In this document: piece by piece, positions 28,801 to 36,256 of the stretch
Layout: every line of letters starts with the position of its first letter
Position numbering within the stretch: the first letter of the stretch is position 1
Origin: Roseovarius sp. 217
Lineage (GTDB): Bacteria; Pseudomonadota; Alphaproteobacteria; Rhodobacterales; Rhodobacteraceae
NCBI RefSeq assembly: GCF_000152845.1
Contig: NZ_CH902584.1
Location: 2,861,073-2,925,072, forward strand
Length of the DNA: 64,000 nucleotides
Reading direction: 5' to 3'
The notes under the pieces: model-generated
The model's database searches: none
Told to the model about the DNA's origin: nothing
The model's input: the letters and a program-made list of their open reading frames with translations, nothing else
Position numbers and translations under genes: made by a program

Positions 28801-29349
28801 CTCTACCAATCCATGCTGGAAGAGGCGATTGCCAAGATACGCTCGGGTCAGATGGAGGGGCTGTCGGAGGCGGATGAGCAATGGGCGCCGCAAATCAATC
28901 TGGGCGTGCCGGTCCTGATCCCCGAGACCTATGTGCCCGATCTCGATGTGCGTCTCGGACTCTATCGTCGCCTGAGCGGGTTGGAGACCAAGGTGGAGTT
29001 GGAAGGCTTTGCCGCCGAGTTGATCGACCGCTTTGGCAAATTGCCGCGCGAGGTCAACATGTTGATGTTGGTGGTGCGGATCAAGGCGATGTGCAAACGC
29101 GCCGGCATTGCCAAGCTCGATGGCGGGCCGAAAGGGGCGACGATCCAGTTTCACAACGATAAATTCGCCTCGCCGCGCGGGCTGGTCGAGTTCATCGCCG
29201 ATGAGCGTGGATTGGCCAAGGTGCGCGACAACAGGATTGTCGTGCGGCGCGACTGGAAGGGCGAGACCGACCGGATCAAGGGTGCATTTGGCATCGCTCG
29301 CGATCTGGCAGAAAAGGTTGTGGCAGAGGCCAAGCGCGCCAAGAGCTGA
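25897..29349 (+). CDS. mfd: Transcription-repair coupling factor Mfd
   Basis: Mfd removes RNA polymerase stalled at DNA damage and recruits UvrA. The 1150-residue protein has the UvrB-like N-terminal region, then the RNA polymerase interaction domain (VHVDHGIGRYLGLEVV). The RecG-like translocase carries Walker A GDVGFGKTE (about 620-628), DEEQ (724-727) and TATPIPRTL. The C-terminal UvrA-blocking domain closes the protein. A ribosome site (AAGGAACAGGA) precedes the ATG. A terminator-like element lies downstream. Confidence 0.97.
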   Translation: MTKAQHITVGGAPEGFDARLILAEVAKTGAPVLHIARDDKRMAAMQAALRFFAPDMPVMTFPGWDCLPYDRVSPNADISATRMATLAGLVHGGPSQFVLLTTLNAASQRVPARDVLRDAAFVAAVGERIDDKALRDFLVRMGFTQAPTVTEPGDYALRGGIIDIYPPGEGGPVRLDLFGDVLDGIRRFDPATQRTTEKLSRVELAPVSEVILDEEAIRRFRQNYRIEFGAAGTDDPLYEAVSAGRKHAGVEHWLPFFHERLEGLFEYLPAATITLDEQVTPQRLARWDSIADQYETRHLALSQKSRGDTVYKPVQPGLLYFDDAAWSAAVADRRVLQFAALPQATGLGVIDAGGRIGRNFAPERQQENINLFSALKDHIHAKLERGPVLVASYSAGARERLEGLLEDEGLIGAVSVSTAKGVGRHGLHLAVWPLENGFEAPDLTVIAEQDVLGERLIRAPRRRRAENFLTEAQSLSIGDLVVHVDHGIGRYLGLEVVTAAGAAHECLVLEYAESSKLYLPVENIELLSKYGHEEGFLDRLGGGAWQAKKARLKERIREMADRLIRVAAERALRRAPVIEPEHHAWEAFAARFPYQETDDQLHAIEDVLSDLGSGSPMDRLICGDVGFGKTEVAMRAAFAAAMTGLQVAVIAPTTLLARQHYQEFASRFRGFPVNVRPLSRFVSAGDAAKTRDAMSRGEADIVVGTHALLAKGIKFKNLGLLIIDEEQRFGVAHKERLKQLRSDVHVLTLTATPIPRTLQLSLSGVRDLSIIGTPPVDRLAIRTYVSEFDSVTVREALLREHYRGGQSFYVVPRISDLPEIEDFLKTQVPEVTYVIAHGQMAAGELDDRMNAFYDGKYDVLLATTIVESGLDIPTANTMIIHRADMFGLSQLYQIRGRVGRSKTRAYAYLTTKPRAPLTPGAEKRLRVLGSLDTLGAGFTLASQDLDIRGAGNLLGEEQSGQMRDVGYELYQSMLEEAIAKIRSGQMEGLSEADEQWAPQINLGVPVLIPETYVPDLDVRLGLYRRLSGLETKVELEGFAAELIDRFGKLPREVNMLMLVVRIKAMCKRAGIAKLDGGPKGATIQFHNDKFASPRGLVEFIADERGLAKVRDNRIVVRRDWKGETDRIKGAFGIARDLAEKVVAEAKRAKS

Positions 29350-29358
29350 GAGCGGGGT

Positions 29359-29427
29359 GGGGGCGCTGCCCCCGGTCCCGATCTAAGTCCCGGACGCCCC
29401 CCCGAGGTATTTTCGGCCAGATGAAGC
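29359..29427 (+). terminator. 3' element with hairpin after mfd
   Basis: GGGGGC-GCT-GCCCCC starts 9 bases after the mfd stop. A spacer and CCCCGAGGTATTTTCGGCCAGATGAAG follow. The sequence repeats the plan seen at 17083 and probably marks the end of the mfd transcript between convergent genes. Confidence 0.5.
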
Positions 29428-29436
29428 GGGCCTTGG

Positions 29437-30330
29437 TCAGCCTGCGATGGACGCGCGGTAGATGTCGTCGATGGATTGCGCGATGGTGGCGTTGAATTCG
29501 GCGTCCGATTGCTGGGCTGAGAGACCTTCGGTCAGGGCGCGGCTGAAGCTCGCGATCACGCCACCATTCCGGGCCAGACGCGCGTTGGCCTCATCCCGGC
29601 TATAGCCACCCGAGAGCGCCACGACGCGCAGGACACGGGGGTGATTGACGAGGCTTTCGTAGAGGTTCGGCGTTTCGGGCAGGGTGAGTTTGAGCATCAC
29701 TTCCTGATCCTTGGGGAGCAGGTCAAGCTGGGCGATGATGGCGGCGCGCAGGAGGGTTTCGGCCTCGGCCTTGTCAGCGATGGAGATTGTCACCTCGGGT
29801 TCGATGATCGGCACGAGACCGTGACCGAGAATTTGTTGTCCAACCTCGAATTGCTGGGCGACGACCGCTTCAATCCCGGTTTGATTGGCGGCGTCGATCA
29901 CCGAGCGCATCTTGGTGCCGAAGATGCCCGCCTTGACCGCGCGTTCCAGCAGCGGATCGAGATCGGGCATGGGTTTCATCAGCTTGACGCCATCGGTGTC
30001 ATTGGCGAGCCCTTTGTCGACCTTTAGAAAGGGCACCACGCCGCGCTCTTGCCAGAGAAAGGTGGGGGAGGGTTTGCCCCCGATGTCGCGGTCCATGGTC
30101 ATCTCAAAGAGGATGGCCCCCAGCACCTTATCTCCGGTAAATTCCGGGGCTTGGGCAATGCGCGCGCGCATGGCATGGACCAGATCGAACATTTCCGCCT
30201 CGGAGCTATAGGCGCTCTCTTCAATCCCGTAGAGGCGCAGCGCCTTGGGGGTGGAGCCGCCGGACTGATCGAGGGCGGCGATAAAGCCCTGGCCTGCGCG
30301 GAGTTTGTTGGCCTGTTCGGTCTTGCTCAT
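29437..30330 (-). CDS. Fructose-bisphosphate aldolase class I
   Basis: This is the short bacterial class I aldolase (about 297 residues) that cleaves or forms fructose 1,6-bisphosphate through a lysine Schiff base. Diagnostic stretches are GFIAALDQSGGSTPKALRLYG near the N-terminus, GAILFEMTMDR, IIEPEVTI and LKLTLPETPNLY. I chose the ATG giving MSKTEQANKLRAG, since the upstream in-frame extension is not family-like. It follows pgk on the same strand with a 91-base gap, so the two carbon-metabolism genes may be co-transcribed. Confidence 0.93.
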   Translation of the reverse strand: MSKTEQANKLRAGQGFIAALDQSGGSTPKALRLYGIEESAYSSEAEMFDLVHAMRARIAQAPEFTGDKVLGAILFEMTMDRDIGGKPSPTFLWQERGVVPFLKVDKGLANDTDGVKLMKPMPDLDPLLERAVKAGIFGTKMRSVIDAANQTGIEAVVAQQFEVGQQILGHGLVPIIEPEVTISIADKAEAETLLRAAIIAQLDLLPKDQEVMLKLTLPETPNLYESLVNHPRVLRVVALSGGYSRDEANARLARNGGVIASFSRALTEGLSAQQSDAEFNATIAQSIDDIYRASIAG

Positions 30331-30421
30331 TTGGGACACCCTTGAAGGACTACACGGTTTCGCGTCCTCATAGGCGAGGGGCGCGGGCCTTGCAATCGTG
30401 GTGGCGCTAACAGAAGAAGGC

Positions 30422-31606
30422 TCAGGCCTTGAGCGCTGCAACGCCGGGCAGATCCTTGCCTTCCATCCATTCGAGGAAAGCGCCGCCTGCGGTCGAGATA
30501 TAGGTGAAATCCTCGGCGGCACCGGATTTGTTGAGCGCGGCCACGGTATCGCCACCGCCTGCAACGGAGATGAGTTTGCCCGCCCGGCTAAGGCTCGCGG
30601 CGTGCGAGGCGGCGGCGTTGGTGGCGGAGTCAAACGGTGCTATTTCAAATGCGCCAAGCGGGCCGTTCCAGATCAGCGTTTTGGCCGCATCGAGCGTGGC
30701 GATGATGCGCGCCACGGCCTGAGGGCCGGCATCAAGGATCATGGCGTCGGGCGGGCAGGCGTGCGCGCCCACCACCTCATGCGGGGCACCGGCAGCGAAG
30801 TCGCGCGCGACCACGACATCGGCGGGAAGCAGGATCTTGCAGCCCGCAGCGCCCGCCTTGAGCATGATCTCGCGGGCGGTGGTGGCCATGTCATGCTCGC
30901 AGAGCGATTTGCCCACATCGAGCCCCATGGCCGCGAGGAATGTATTGGCCATGCCGCCGCCGATGATGAGGCTGTCCACTTTTGCGACCAGATTGCCCAA
31001 AAGGTCGAGTTTCGTCGAGACCTTGGCCCCACCGACGACGGCCACGACGGGGCGTTTGGGCGTGCCAAGCGCCGCCTCGAGCGCCTGCAATTCGGCCTGC
31101 ATCAGGCGGCCTGCGCAGGAGGGCAGGTGGCGGGCCAGCCCTTCGGTCGAGGCGTGGGCGCGGTGGGCGGCGGAAAAGGCATCGTTGCAGTAGACATCGC
31201 CCAGTTGCGCCAGACGCGCCGCGAAGGCGGGATCATTGGCCTCTTCACCGGGGTGAAAGCGGATGTTTTCCAAGAGCAGCACATCCGAGGCCAGCGCCTC
31301 GTCGGTGAGGTTCTCGGCGCCTTCCAGCGTTTCGATCAGCCGCACCTTGCGGCCCAAGGCGGCCTCAAGAGCCGGAACGGTGACGCGCAGCGACATGTCG
31401 AGCACGACCTTGCCCTTGGGCCGTCCGAAATGCGCGAGAAGGATGGGCCGCCCGCCCTTGGCGAGAATATCGGTGATGGTGGGGGCGATGCGGTCGATCC
31501 GGGTGGCGTCTGTCACAAGGCCATTCTCGACCGGCACGTTGATATCGACCCGCACCAGAACGCGCTTGCCGTTCAGATCCATGTCGTCAAGGGTTTTCCA
31601 GCTCAT
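30422..31606 (-). CDS. pgk: Phosphoglycerate kinase
   Basis: PGK interconverts 1,3-bisphosphoglycerate and 3-phosphoglycerate with ADP/ATP in glycolysis, gluconeogenesis and carbon fixation. The 394-residue protein has the substrate-binding N-domain ([15 protein letters not shown], and [11 protein letters not shown]). It also has the nucleotide-binding C-domain ([16 protein letters not shown], and the glycine-rich [12 protein letters not shown] near the end). The ATG is preceded by GGAGG at 8 bases. It is divergent from the cyclophilin pair. Confidence 0.97.
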   Translation of the reverse strand: MSWKTLDDMDLNGKRVLVRVDINVPVENGLVTDATRIDRIAPTITDILAKGGRPILLAHFGRPKGKVVLDMSLRVTVPALEAALGRKVRLIETLEGAENLTDEALASDVLLLENIRFHPGEEANDPAFAARLAQLGDVYCNDAFSAAHRAHASTEGLARHLPSCAGRLMQAELQALEAALGTPKRPVVAVVGGAKVSTKLDLLGNLVAKVDSLIIGGGMANTFLAAMGLDVGKSLCEHDMATTAREIMLKAGAAGCKILLPADVVVARDFAAGAPHEVVGAHACPPDAMILDAGPQAVARIIATLDAAKTLIWNGPLGAFEIAPFDSATNAAASHAASLSRAGKLISVAGGGDTVAALNKSGAAEDFTYISTAGGAFLEWMEGKDLPGVAALKA

Positions 31607-31733
31607 GCGATACGCCTCCCGAAACTTTGTCGCGCTTCTATTGGCGCGGGTCTTTGCCAGCGTCAACCTCTGCGCTTGGCAATCGCGCGGGAACCGCCTA
31701 GGTATCGGGGCATATTTTATCAAGGAGAGCCTC

Positions 31734-32240
31734 ATGGCCGAGATCAAGGATCCCGAAAACACCATCCTGATGGAGCTGAAGGGTGGCACCGTCACCATAG
31801 AACTCTTGCCCGCCATCGCACCGGACCATTGCGAGCGGATGAAGGAACTGGCCCGCGCCGGGCAGTATGACAATGTTGTCTTTCACCGGGTGATCGACGG
31901 GTTCATGGCGCAGACCGGCGATGTGCAGCACGGTAACATGGAAAACGACTATCAGCCGCGCAGAGCCGGGACCGGCGGCAGCGACCTGCCCGATCTCAAG
32001 GCCGAGTTTTCCAAGATCCCGCATGATCGCGGCACGCTGGGGGCGGCGCGTAGCCAGAGCCCGAATTCGGCCAATAGCCAGTTCTTCATCAATTTCAGCG
32101 ACAACCATTTCCTGAACGGTCAATACACGGTCTATGGGCGTGTGATCGCGGGCATGGAGCATGTCGATGCCATCACCCGTGGCGAGCCGCCTGCAAATCC
32201 CGATTGTATGATCAGCGTCAAGGTGGCCTCTGATGTATAA
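31734..32240 (+). CDS. Cytosolic peptidyl-prolyl cis-trans isomerase (cyclophilin)
   Basis: Cyclophilins speed proline isomerisation during protein folding. The 168-residue protein has no signal peptide ([18 protein letters not shown]) and carries the active-site [14 protein letters not shown] with the catalytic arginine, and SQFFINF. AAGGAGA lies before the ATG. It overlaps the next gene, an exported cyclophilin with matching core, by 8 bases. Confidence 0.93.
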   Translation: MAEIKDPENTILMELKGGTVTIELLPAIAPDHCERMKELARAGQYDNVVFHRVIDGFMAQTGDVQHGNMENDYQPRRAGTGGSDLPDLKAEFSKIPHDRGTLGAARSQSPNSANSQFFINFSDNHFLNGQYTVYGRVIAGMEHVDAITRGEPPANPDCMISVKVASDV

Positions 32241-32781
32241 ACTTGCGTGTGTTTTGAGCCTTCTGGCAGGTCCTGCGCTGGCGACCGGGCTGGAAGTCGA
32301 GATTGCGGGCGAGGCCAATGGCACCGTCAAGATCGACCTCTTTGAGGATATTGCGCCGGGGCATGTCGAGCAAATCACCGAGTTGGCCACGGCGGGCGCC
32401 TATGATGGGGTCGTGTTTCACCGGGTGATTGATGGGTTCATGGCGCAGACCGGTGACGTTCAGTTCGGCAAGCTGGAGGGCGGCGACATGAGCCGTGCCG
32501 GCATGGGCGGCAGTGACCGGCCCGATCTCAAGGCTGAATTCTCGAACGAGCGGTTCTTGCGCGGTGTGGTCGGCATGGCGCGCAGCCAAGACCCTGACAG
32601 CGGCAACAGCCAGTTCTTTATCATGTTCGACGCGGGCGAGTTCCTGAACGGGCAATATACCGTGGTTGGTCAGGTCACCGAAGGCATGGAGATCGTGGAT
32701 GCGATCAAGCGTGGCAATGGGCCGAATGGTGCTGTTGTCGGTCAGCCGGACGTGATGGCACGGGTCACGGTGACCGAGTAG
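32233..32781 (+). CDS. Exported peptidyl-prolyl cis-trans isomerase (cyclophilin)
   Basis: The protein has the same cyclophilin core as its upstream neighbour ([21 protein letters not shown]), with a signal peptide in front ([17 protein letters not shown]). It should therefore act in the periplasm. Length is 182 residues. The two genes share identical blocks such as [14 protein letters not shown] and LNGQYTV, which fits an old tandem duplication, and overlap by 8 bases. Confidence 0.93.
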   Translation: MYKLACVLSLLAGPALATGLEVEIAGEANGTVKIDLFEDIAPGHVEQITELATAGAYDGVVFHRVIDGFMAQTGDVQFGKLEGGDMSRAGMGGSDRPDLKAEFSNERFLRGVVGMARSQDPDSGNSQFFIMFDAGEFLNGQYTVVGQVTEGMEIVDAIKRGNGPNGAVVGQPDVMARVTVTE

Positions 32782-32783
32782 GC

Positions 32784-33494
32784 ATGGCTGTTGGGTCTGA
32801 CAGTCCCGTCATCACCCCTGCGCCATTGGCCGAAGGTGTTTGGGGGCTGACGGGCGGAGCAGTACCTTGGCGTGGCGGCGTTGCGATGCCGCTGCGCACG
32901 GTTGTGATTGACCTGCCTGCGGGCGATCTCTGGGTGCATGCGCCGGGGGCGCTGCCCGCGAGTGTGCGGGACTGGCTGGCAGCGCGGGGGCAGGTGGCTC
33001 ATATTGTCGTGCCGCATGCGCCGGTCCTGCAGCATCTGCCTGACTGGCAGGCGGCCTATCCGGGTGCGCGGGTCTGGCGCGGGACAGAGGTAAAAACCGC
33101 CTCTTGGTGTCGACAGATCAAGCCGCTTGTCCTGGAGGGAGCGCAGACCGAGGCGGTCTTTCTGCATCAGGCCAGCCGCTCGGCGATCCTGTCACGGTTG
33201 ATTGTTGCGGTGGAGACCGCGCCCCTGCCGGTCTGGGTGCGGCCGCTGATCTGGGTGGCCGGAATAGACGACAGCGACGGCAAGCCACCTATCGGGTTGG
33301 CGCAGCGTTTGGGCGGGCGCAAGGCGGTGGGCGATCTGGTGGAACAGGTGCTGGATTGGGGGCCGGAGCGGCTCATCCTGACGCATGGGCGGTGTTATAC
33401 GCGCGATGCGGGCGGCGAGGTAAAGCGGGCCTTTCGCCGGTTGATGCGGGACCGGCTCTGGGATCGCGCGCTGAGCGAGGCGCGGCGCGGCTGA
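32784..33494 (+). CDS. DUF4336 family protein
   Basis: The 236-residue protein resembles DUF4336 proteins, which look like metallo-beta-lactamase folds by layout (LWVHAPGALPASVRDWLAARG, HIVVPHAPVLQHLPDWQAAYPGARV). The HxHxDH metal motif of true hydrolases is absent, so it is probably not a classical MBL enzyme. It starts two bases after the exported cyclophilin and is likely in the same transcript. Function unknown. Confidence 0.7.
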   Translation: MAVGSDSPVITPAPLAEGVWGLTGGAVPWRGGVAMPLRTVVIDLPAGDLWVHAPGALPASVRDWLAARGQVAHIVVPHAPVLQHLPDWQAAYPGARVWRGTEVKTASWCRQIKPLVLEGAQTEAVFLHQASRSAILSRLIVAVETAPLPVWVRPLIWVAGIDDSDGKPPIGLAQRLGGRKAVGDLVEQVLDWGPERLILTHGRCYTRDAGGEVKRAFRRLMRDRLWDRALSEARRG

Positions 33495-33583
33495 CGCGGG
33501 GTCACAATCGCGTGGGGTGGGGTGGTCCGAATCCCCTGCGGCTCGCATCTTGGGGTGTGGCCGAGGCCACGACAGGAGCCGCC

Positions 33584-34549
33584 ATGCCCCGTTTCCTTGC
33601 CCTGCTGACATCCCTGATGCTGATCGCCTCGCTGGCTCATGCCGATCCCCGGTCGTGGCGCGCGGAATGGCCTGAGACGAATTTCGATATGACCACGGTG
33701 CGCGACTGGTCCGAGATCCTATCGGGTGGGCCGCCCAAGGATGGGATCCCGGCCATCACCGGGCCGACGTATCGCAAGGCAAGTTCGGAGCGGCGCATTG
33801 CCGGGACAGAGCCGGTGATCACGCTGGAAATCCCCGGCACGCAGGCGCGCGCCTATCCGATCCGTTACCTCACCTGGCATGAGATCGTGAATGACACGGT
33901 GGGGGGCGTGCCGGTGGCTGTCACATTCTGCCCCTTGTGCAATTCGGCCATGACATTTGACCGGCGCACGGCGTCGGGGGTGCTGACATTCGGGGTGTCG
34001 GGCAAGCTGCGGCATTCGGATATGGTGATGTATGACCACGAGACCGAAAGCTGGTGGCAGCAGGCGATCGGCGCGGCGATTGTCGGCGATCTGACCGGCA
34101 CCAAGCTGAAACAGATGCCAAGCTGGATGGAAAGCTGGGATCAGTTCCGGGCGCGTAGCCCGGACGGTTTAGTGATGGAGGAGCCTGCGTATAATCGGTC
34201 CTATGGGCGTAATCCCTACCGGGGCTATGACACCTCTGCGCGGCCGTTTCTCTATACGGGTGAAGACCCGCCGCATGGCATTGCGCCGCTGGAACGGGTT
34301 GTGCGGGTGGGCGACCGCGCCTGGCCGTTGACGCGGGTTCGGGCCGAAGGTGGCGTGACAGAGGCGGAGGTGAGCATCGCATGGGAGGCGGGACAGGCCT
34401 CGGCGCTGGATCACGGCACCATTGCCAAGGGGCGCGACGTGGGCACGGTGCGGGTGCGCGATGCGCAGGGGCGCGATGTGCCGCATGATGTGATGTTTGC
34501 CTTCGCCTTTCATGCATTCTGGCCCAAGGGGGTGTGGATGGTAAGGTGA
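33584..34549 (+). CDS. Exported DUF3179 protein
   Basis: The 321-residue protein has a signal peptide (MPRFLALLTSLMLIASLAHA). The DUF3179 core contains HEIVNDTVGGVPVAVTFCPLCNSAMTFDR and TESWWQQ. The conserved FCPLC pair is typical, and metal or disulfide use is possible but unproven. CAGGAG lies before the ATG. An alternative in-frame start far upstream overlaps the DUF4336 gene and is rejected. Confidence 0.85.
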   Translation: MPRFLALLTSLMLIASLAHADPRSWRAEWPETNFDMTTVRDWSEILSGGPPKDGIPAITGPTYRKASSERRIAGTEPVITLEIPGTQARAYPIRYLTWHEIVNDTVGGVPVAVTFCPLCNSAMTFDRRTASGVLTFGVSGKLRHSDMVMYDHETESWWQQAIGAAIVGDLTGTKLKQMPSWMESWDQFRARSPDGLVMEEPAYNRSYGRNPYRGYDTSARPFLYTGEDPPHGIAPLERVVRVGDRAWPLTRVRAEGGVTEAEVSIAWEAGQASALDHGTIAKGRDVGTVRVRDAQGRDVPHDVMFAFAFHAFWPKGVWMVR

Positions 34550-34558
34550 AGTGGAAAT

Positions 34559-34624
34559 GTCATCCTCGGACTTGACCCGAGGATCTCTGGGGCATGAGGT
34601 CCTCGGGTCAAGCCCGAGGATGAC
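34559..34624. repeat. Large palindromic element with GTCATCCTCGG arms
   Basis: The left arm GTCATCCTCGG-A-CTTGACCCGAGGA is mirrored by a right arm GTCCTCGGGTCAAGCCCGAGGATGAC, with about 14 bases between. This gives a near-perfect stem of about 25 base pairs. Sequences of this kind, whose translation reads LDPRxxxxxDPRVKSEDD, are dispersed in many alphaproteobacterial genomes. It occupies the 5' half of the 353-base gap before the RNA helicase. The rest holds the helicase leader, a TTGACT at about 34648, and no recognisable gene. Confidence 0.8.
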
Positions 34625-34902
34625 GGGGTAAAACGATACGCTGCGCTTGACTTCTGCCTCTGCGCGCTCCATATGCGCCTCAACCGACGTTTCCTGCCGC
34701 GTGAGCAGCACTGCCCGAGATGGGCGTATCTTATGAAATGTCGCGGATGATCCCAAAATCACGCGTGGGGCCAAACACCTGTCAGAGTGCAGGGGGCATT
34801 CGGCTCTTTGGCTGCTGGTTGGTGCAACCACGACGACCGGGCGGTGATATTCACCGTCTGCGATGGGCTGCGGGATGTCCTCGCGCCCCGAAAGGATACG
34901 AC

Positions 34903-36219
34903 TTGAATCTCTTTGACGAAATGGGCCTGCCTGCGGCCCTCGTGCGCAAGCTTGCAAACGAAGGCATCACCGAGCCAACCCCGATTCAGACCCATGCGAT
35001 CCCGCATGCGCTCAACGGGTTTGACGTGCTCGGCCTCGCACAGACCGGGACCGGTAAGACGATGGCCTTTGGCCTGCCGCTGATCACCCGCCTGATGGAA
35101 GAGCCGGGCAAACCAGCGCCCAAAACCATCCGCAGCCTGATCCTTGCCCCGACCCGCGAACTTGCAGGCCAGATCCGCGACTCGCTTTTGCCGCTGGTCA
35201 AGGACAGCCCGATCAAGATCGGTCTTGTGGTGGGCGGTGCCTCGATCAATCCGCAGATCAAGCGGTTGGAGCAGGGTATCGACATTCTTGTAGCGACACC
35301 TGGCCGCTTGCTTGACCTCATTGACCGCCGCGCCGTGCGGCTGGATGCCGCGCGGTTTCTGGTGCTGGACGAGGGCGATCAGATGCTCGATCTGGGCTTT
35401 ATCCATGCGCTGCGCCGCATTGCGGGTCTGTTGGCCGCTGAGCGCCAGACCATGATGTTTTCCGCCACTATGCCCAAGCAGATGGAAGAGCTTGCGGGCA
35501 GCTATCTGCGGAATCCCAAGCGGGTTCAAGTCAGCCCTCCGGGCAAGGCTGCGGACAAGGTCACGCAAGAGGTGCATTTCATCGCCAAAGCGTCCAAACC
35601 CGATCTGCTGATCGAGCTATTGGGCAAGCACAAGAGCGAATTGGCGCTGGTCTTTGGCCGCACCAAGCACGGGTCGGACAAGTTGGCCAAGCGACTGGAG
35701 CAGGCCGGGTTCGCTGTCGCCACGATTCATGGCAACAAGAGCCAAGGTCAGCGCGAGCGCGCCCTCAAGGCGTTTCGCGATGGTCAGGTCAAAATTCTGG
35801 TCGCTACAGATGTGGCAGCGCGTGGTCTGGATATTCCGGATGTGAAACACGTCTATAACTATGAGTTGCCCAATGTGCCTGATAACTATGTTCACCGGAT
35901 TGGCCGCACAGCGCGCGCGGGCAAAGACGGGGCAGCGATTGCGTTCTGTGCTCCTGATGAGATGGGCGAGTTGAAAGATATCCAGAAGGTTCTCGGCACG
36001 ACCATTCCGGTTGCCTCTGGCCGTCCGTGGGAAGTGTTGCCAGATCCGAAATCGCCCAAGCCCACCTCGGCGCGCGGCGGTCCGCGTCGTCGCAGTGGCG
36101 GCGGCGGGTTTGGCGGCGGTGCACAACATGGCAAGCCGCAAGGCAAACCCGGTGCCGGTGCCGGTCGTCGGCGAAAGCCGGGTGGCGGTGGCAGCGGTCA
36201 GCGGTCTAACGCGGCCTGA
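34903..36219 (+). CDS. DEAD-box-type ATP-dependent RNA helicase (RhlE-like) with DEGD motif II
   Basis: The 438-residue enzyme unwinds RNA duplexes. Motifs in order are Q-motif TEPTPIQTHAIP, motif I AQTGTGKT (46-53), PTRELA (83-88), TPGR (132-135), motif II DEGD (156-159), SAT, ARGLDIPDV and HRIGRTAR. Motif II has Gly where nearly all relatives have Ala. The last 70 residues form a Gly/Arg/Lys-rich RNA-binding tail. The start is the TTG giving MNLFDEMGLPAAL, six bases after AAAGGA. The 5' leader is long, as is common for cold-regulated helicases. Confidence 0.92.
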   Translation: MNLFDEMGLPAALVRKLANEGITEPTPIQTHAIPHALNGFDVLGLAQTGTGKTMAFGLPLITRLMEEPGKPAPKTIRSLILAPTRELAGQIRDSLLPLVKDSPIKIGLVVGGASINPQIKRLEQGIDILVATPGRLLDLIDRRAVRLDAARFLVLDEGDQMLDLGFIHALRRIAGLLAAERQTMMFSATMPKQMEELAGSYLRNPKRVQVSPPGKAADKVTQEVHFIAKASKPDLLIELLGKHKSELALVFGRTKHGSDKLAKRLEQAGFAVATIHGNKSQGQRERALKAFRDGQVKILVATDVAARGLDIPDVKHVYNYELPNVPDNYVHRIGRTARAGKDGAAIAFCAPDEMGELKDIQKVLGTTIPVASGRPWEVLPDPKSPKPTSARGGPRRRSGGGGFGGGAQHGKPQGKPGAGAGRRRKPGGGGSGQRSNAA

Positions 36220-36230
36220 ATAAGATAAGA

Positions 36231-36255
36231 ACGCCGGGGCATGCCCCGGCGTTTT
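36231..36255 (+). terminator. Intrinsic terminator after the RNA helicase
   Basis: ACGCCGGGGC-ATGCCCCGGCGTTTT is a perfect GC-rich hairpin followed by TTTT, 11 bases past the stop. It lies between convergent genes and would end the helicase transcript. Confidence 0.9.
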
Positions 36256-36256
36256 C

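Noticed and set aside
34625..34902. N-terminal extension of the RNA helicase or a small upstream gene
   Set aside because: The in-frame extension does not resemble the family, and a good ribosome site precedes the TTG at 34903.
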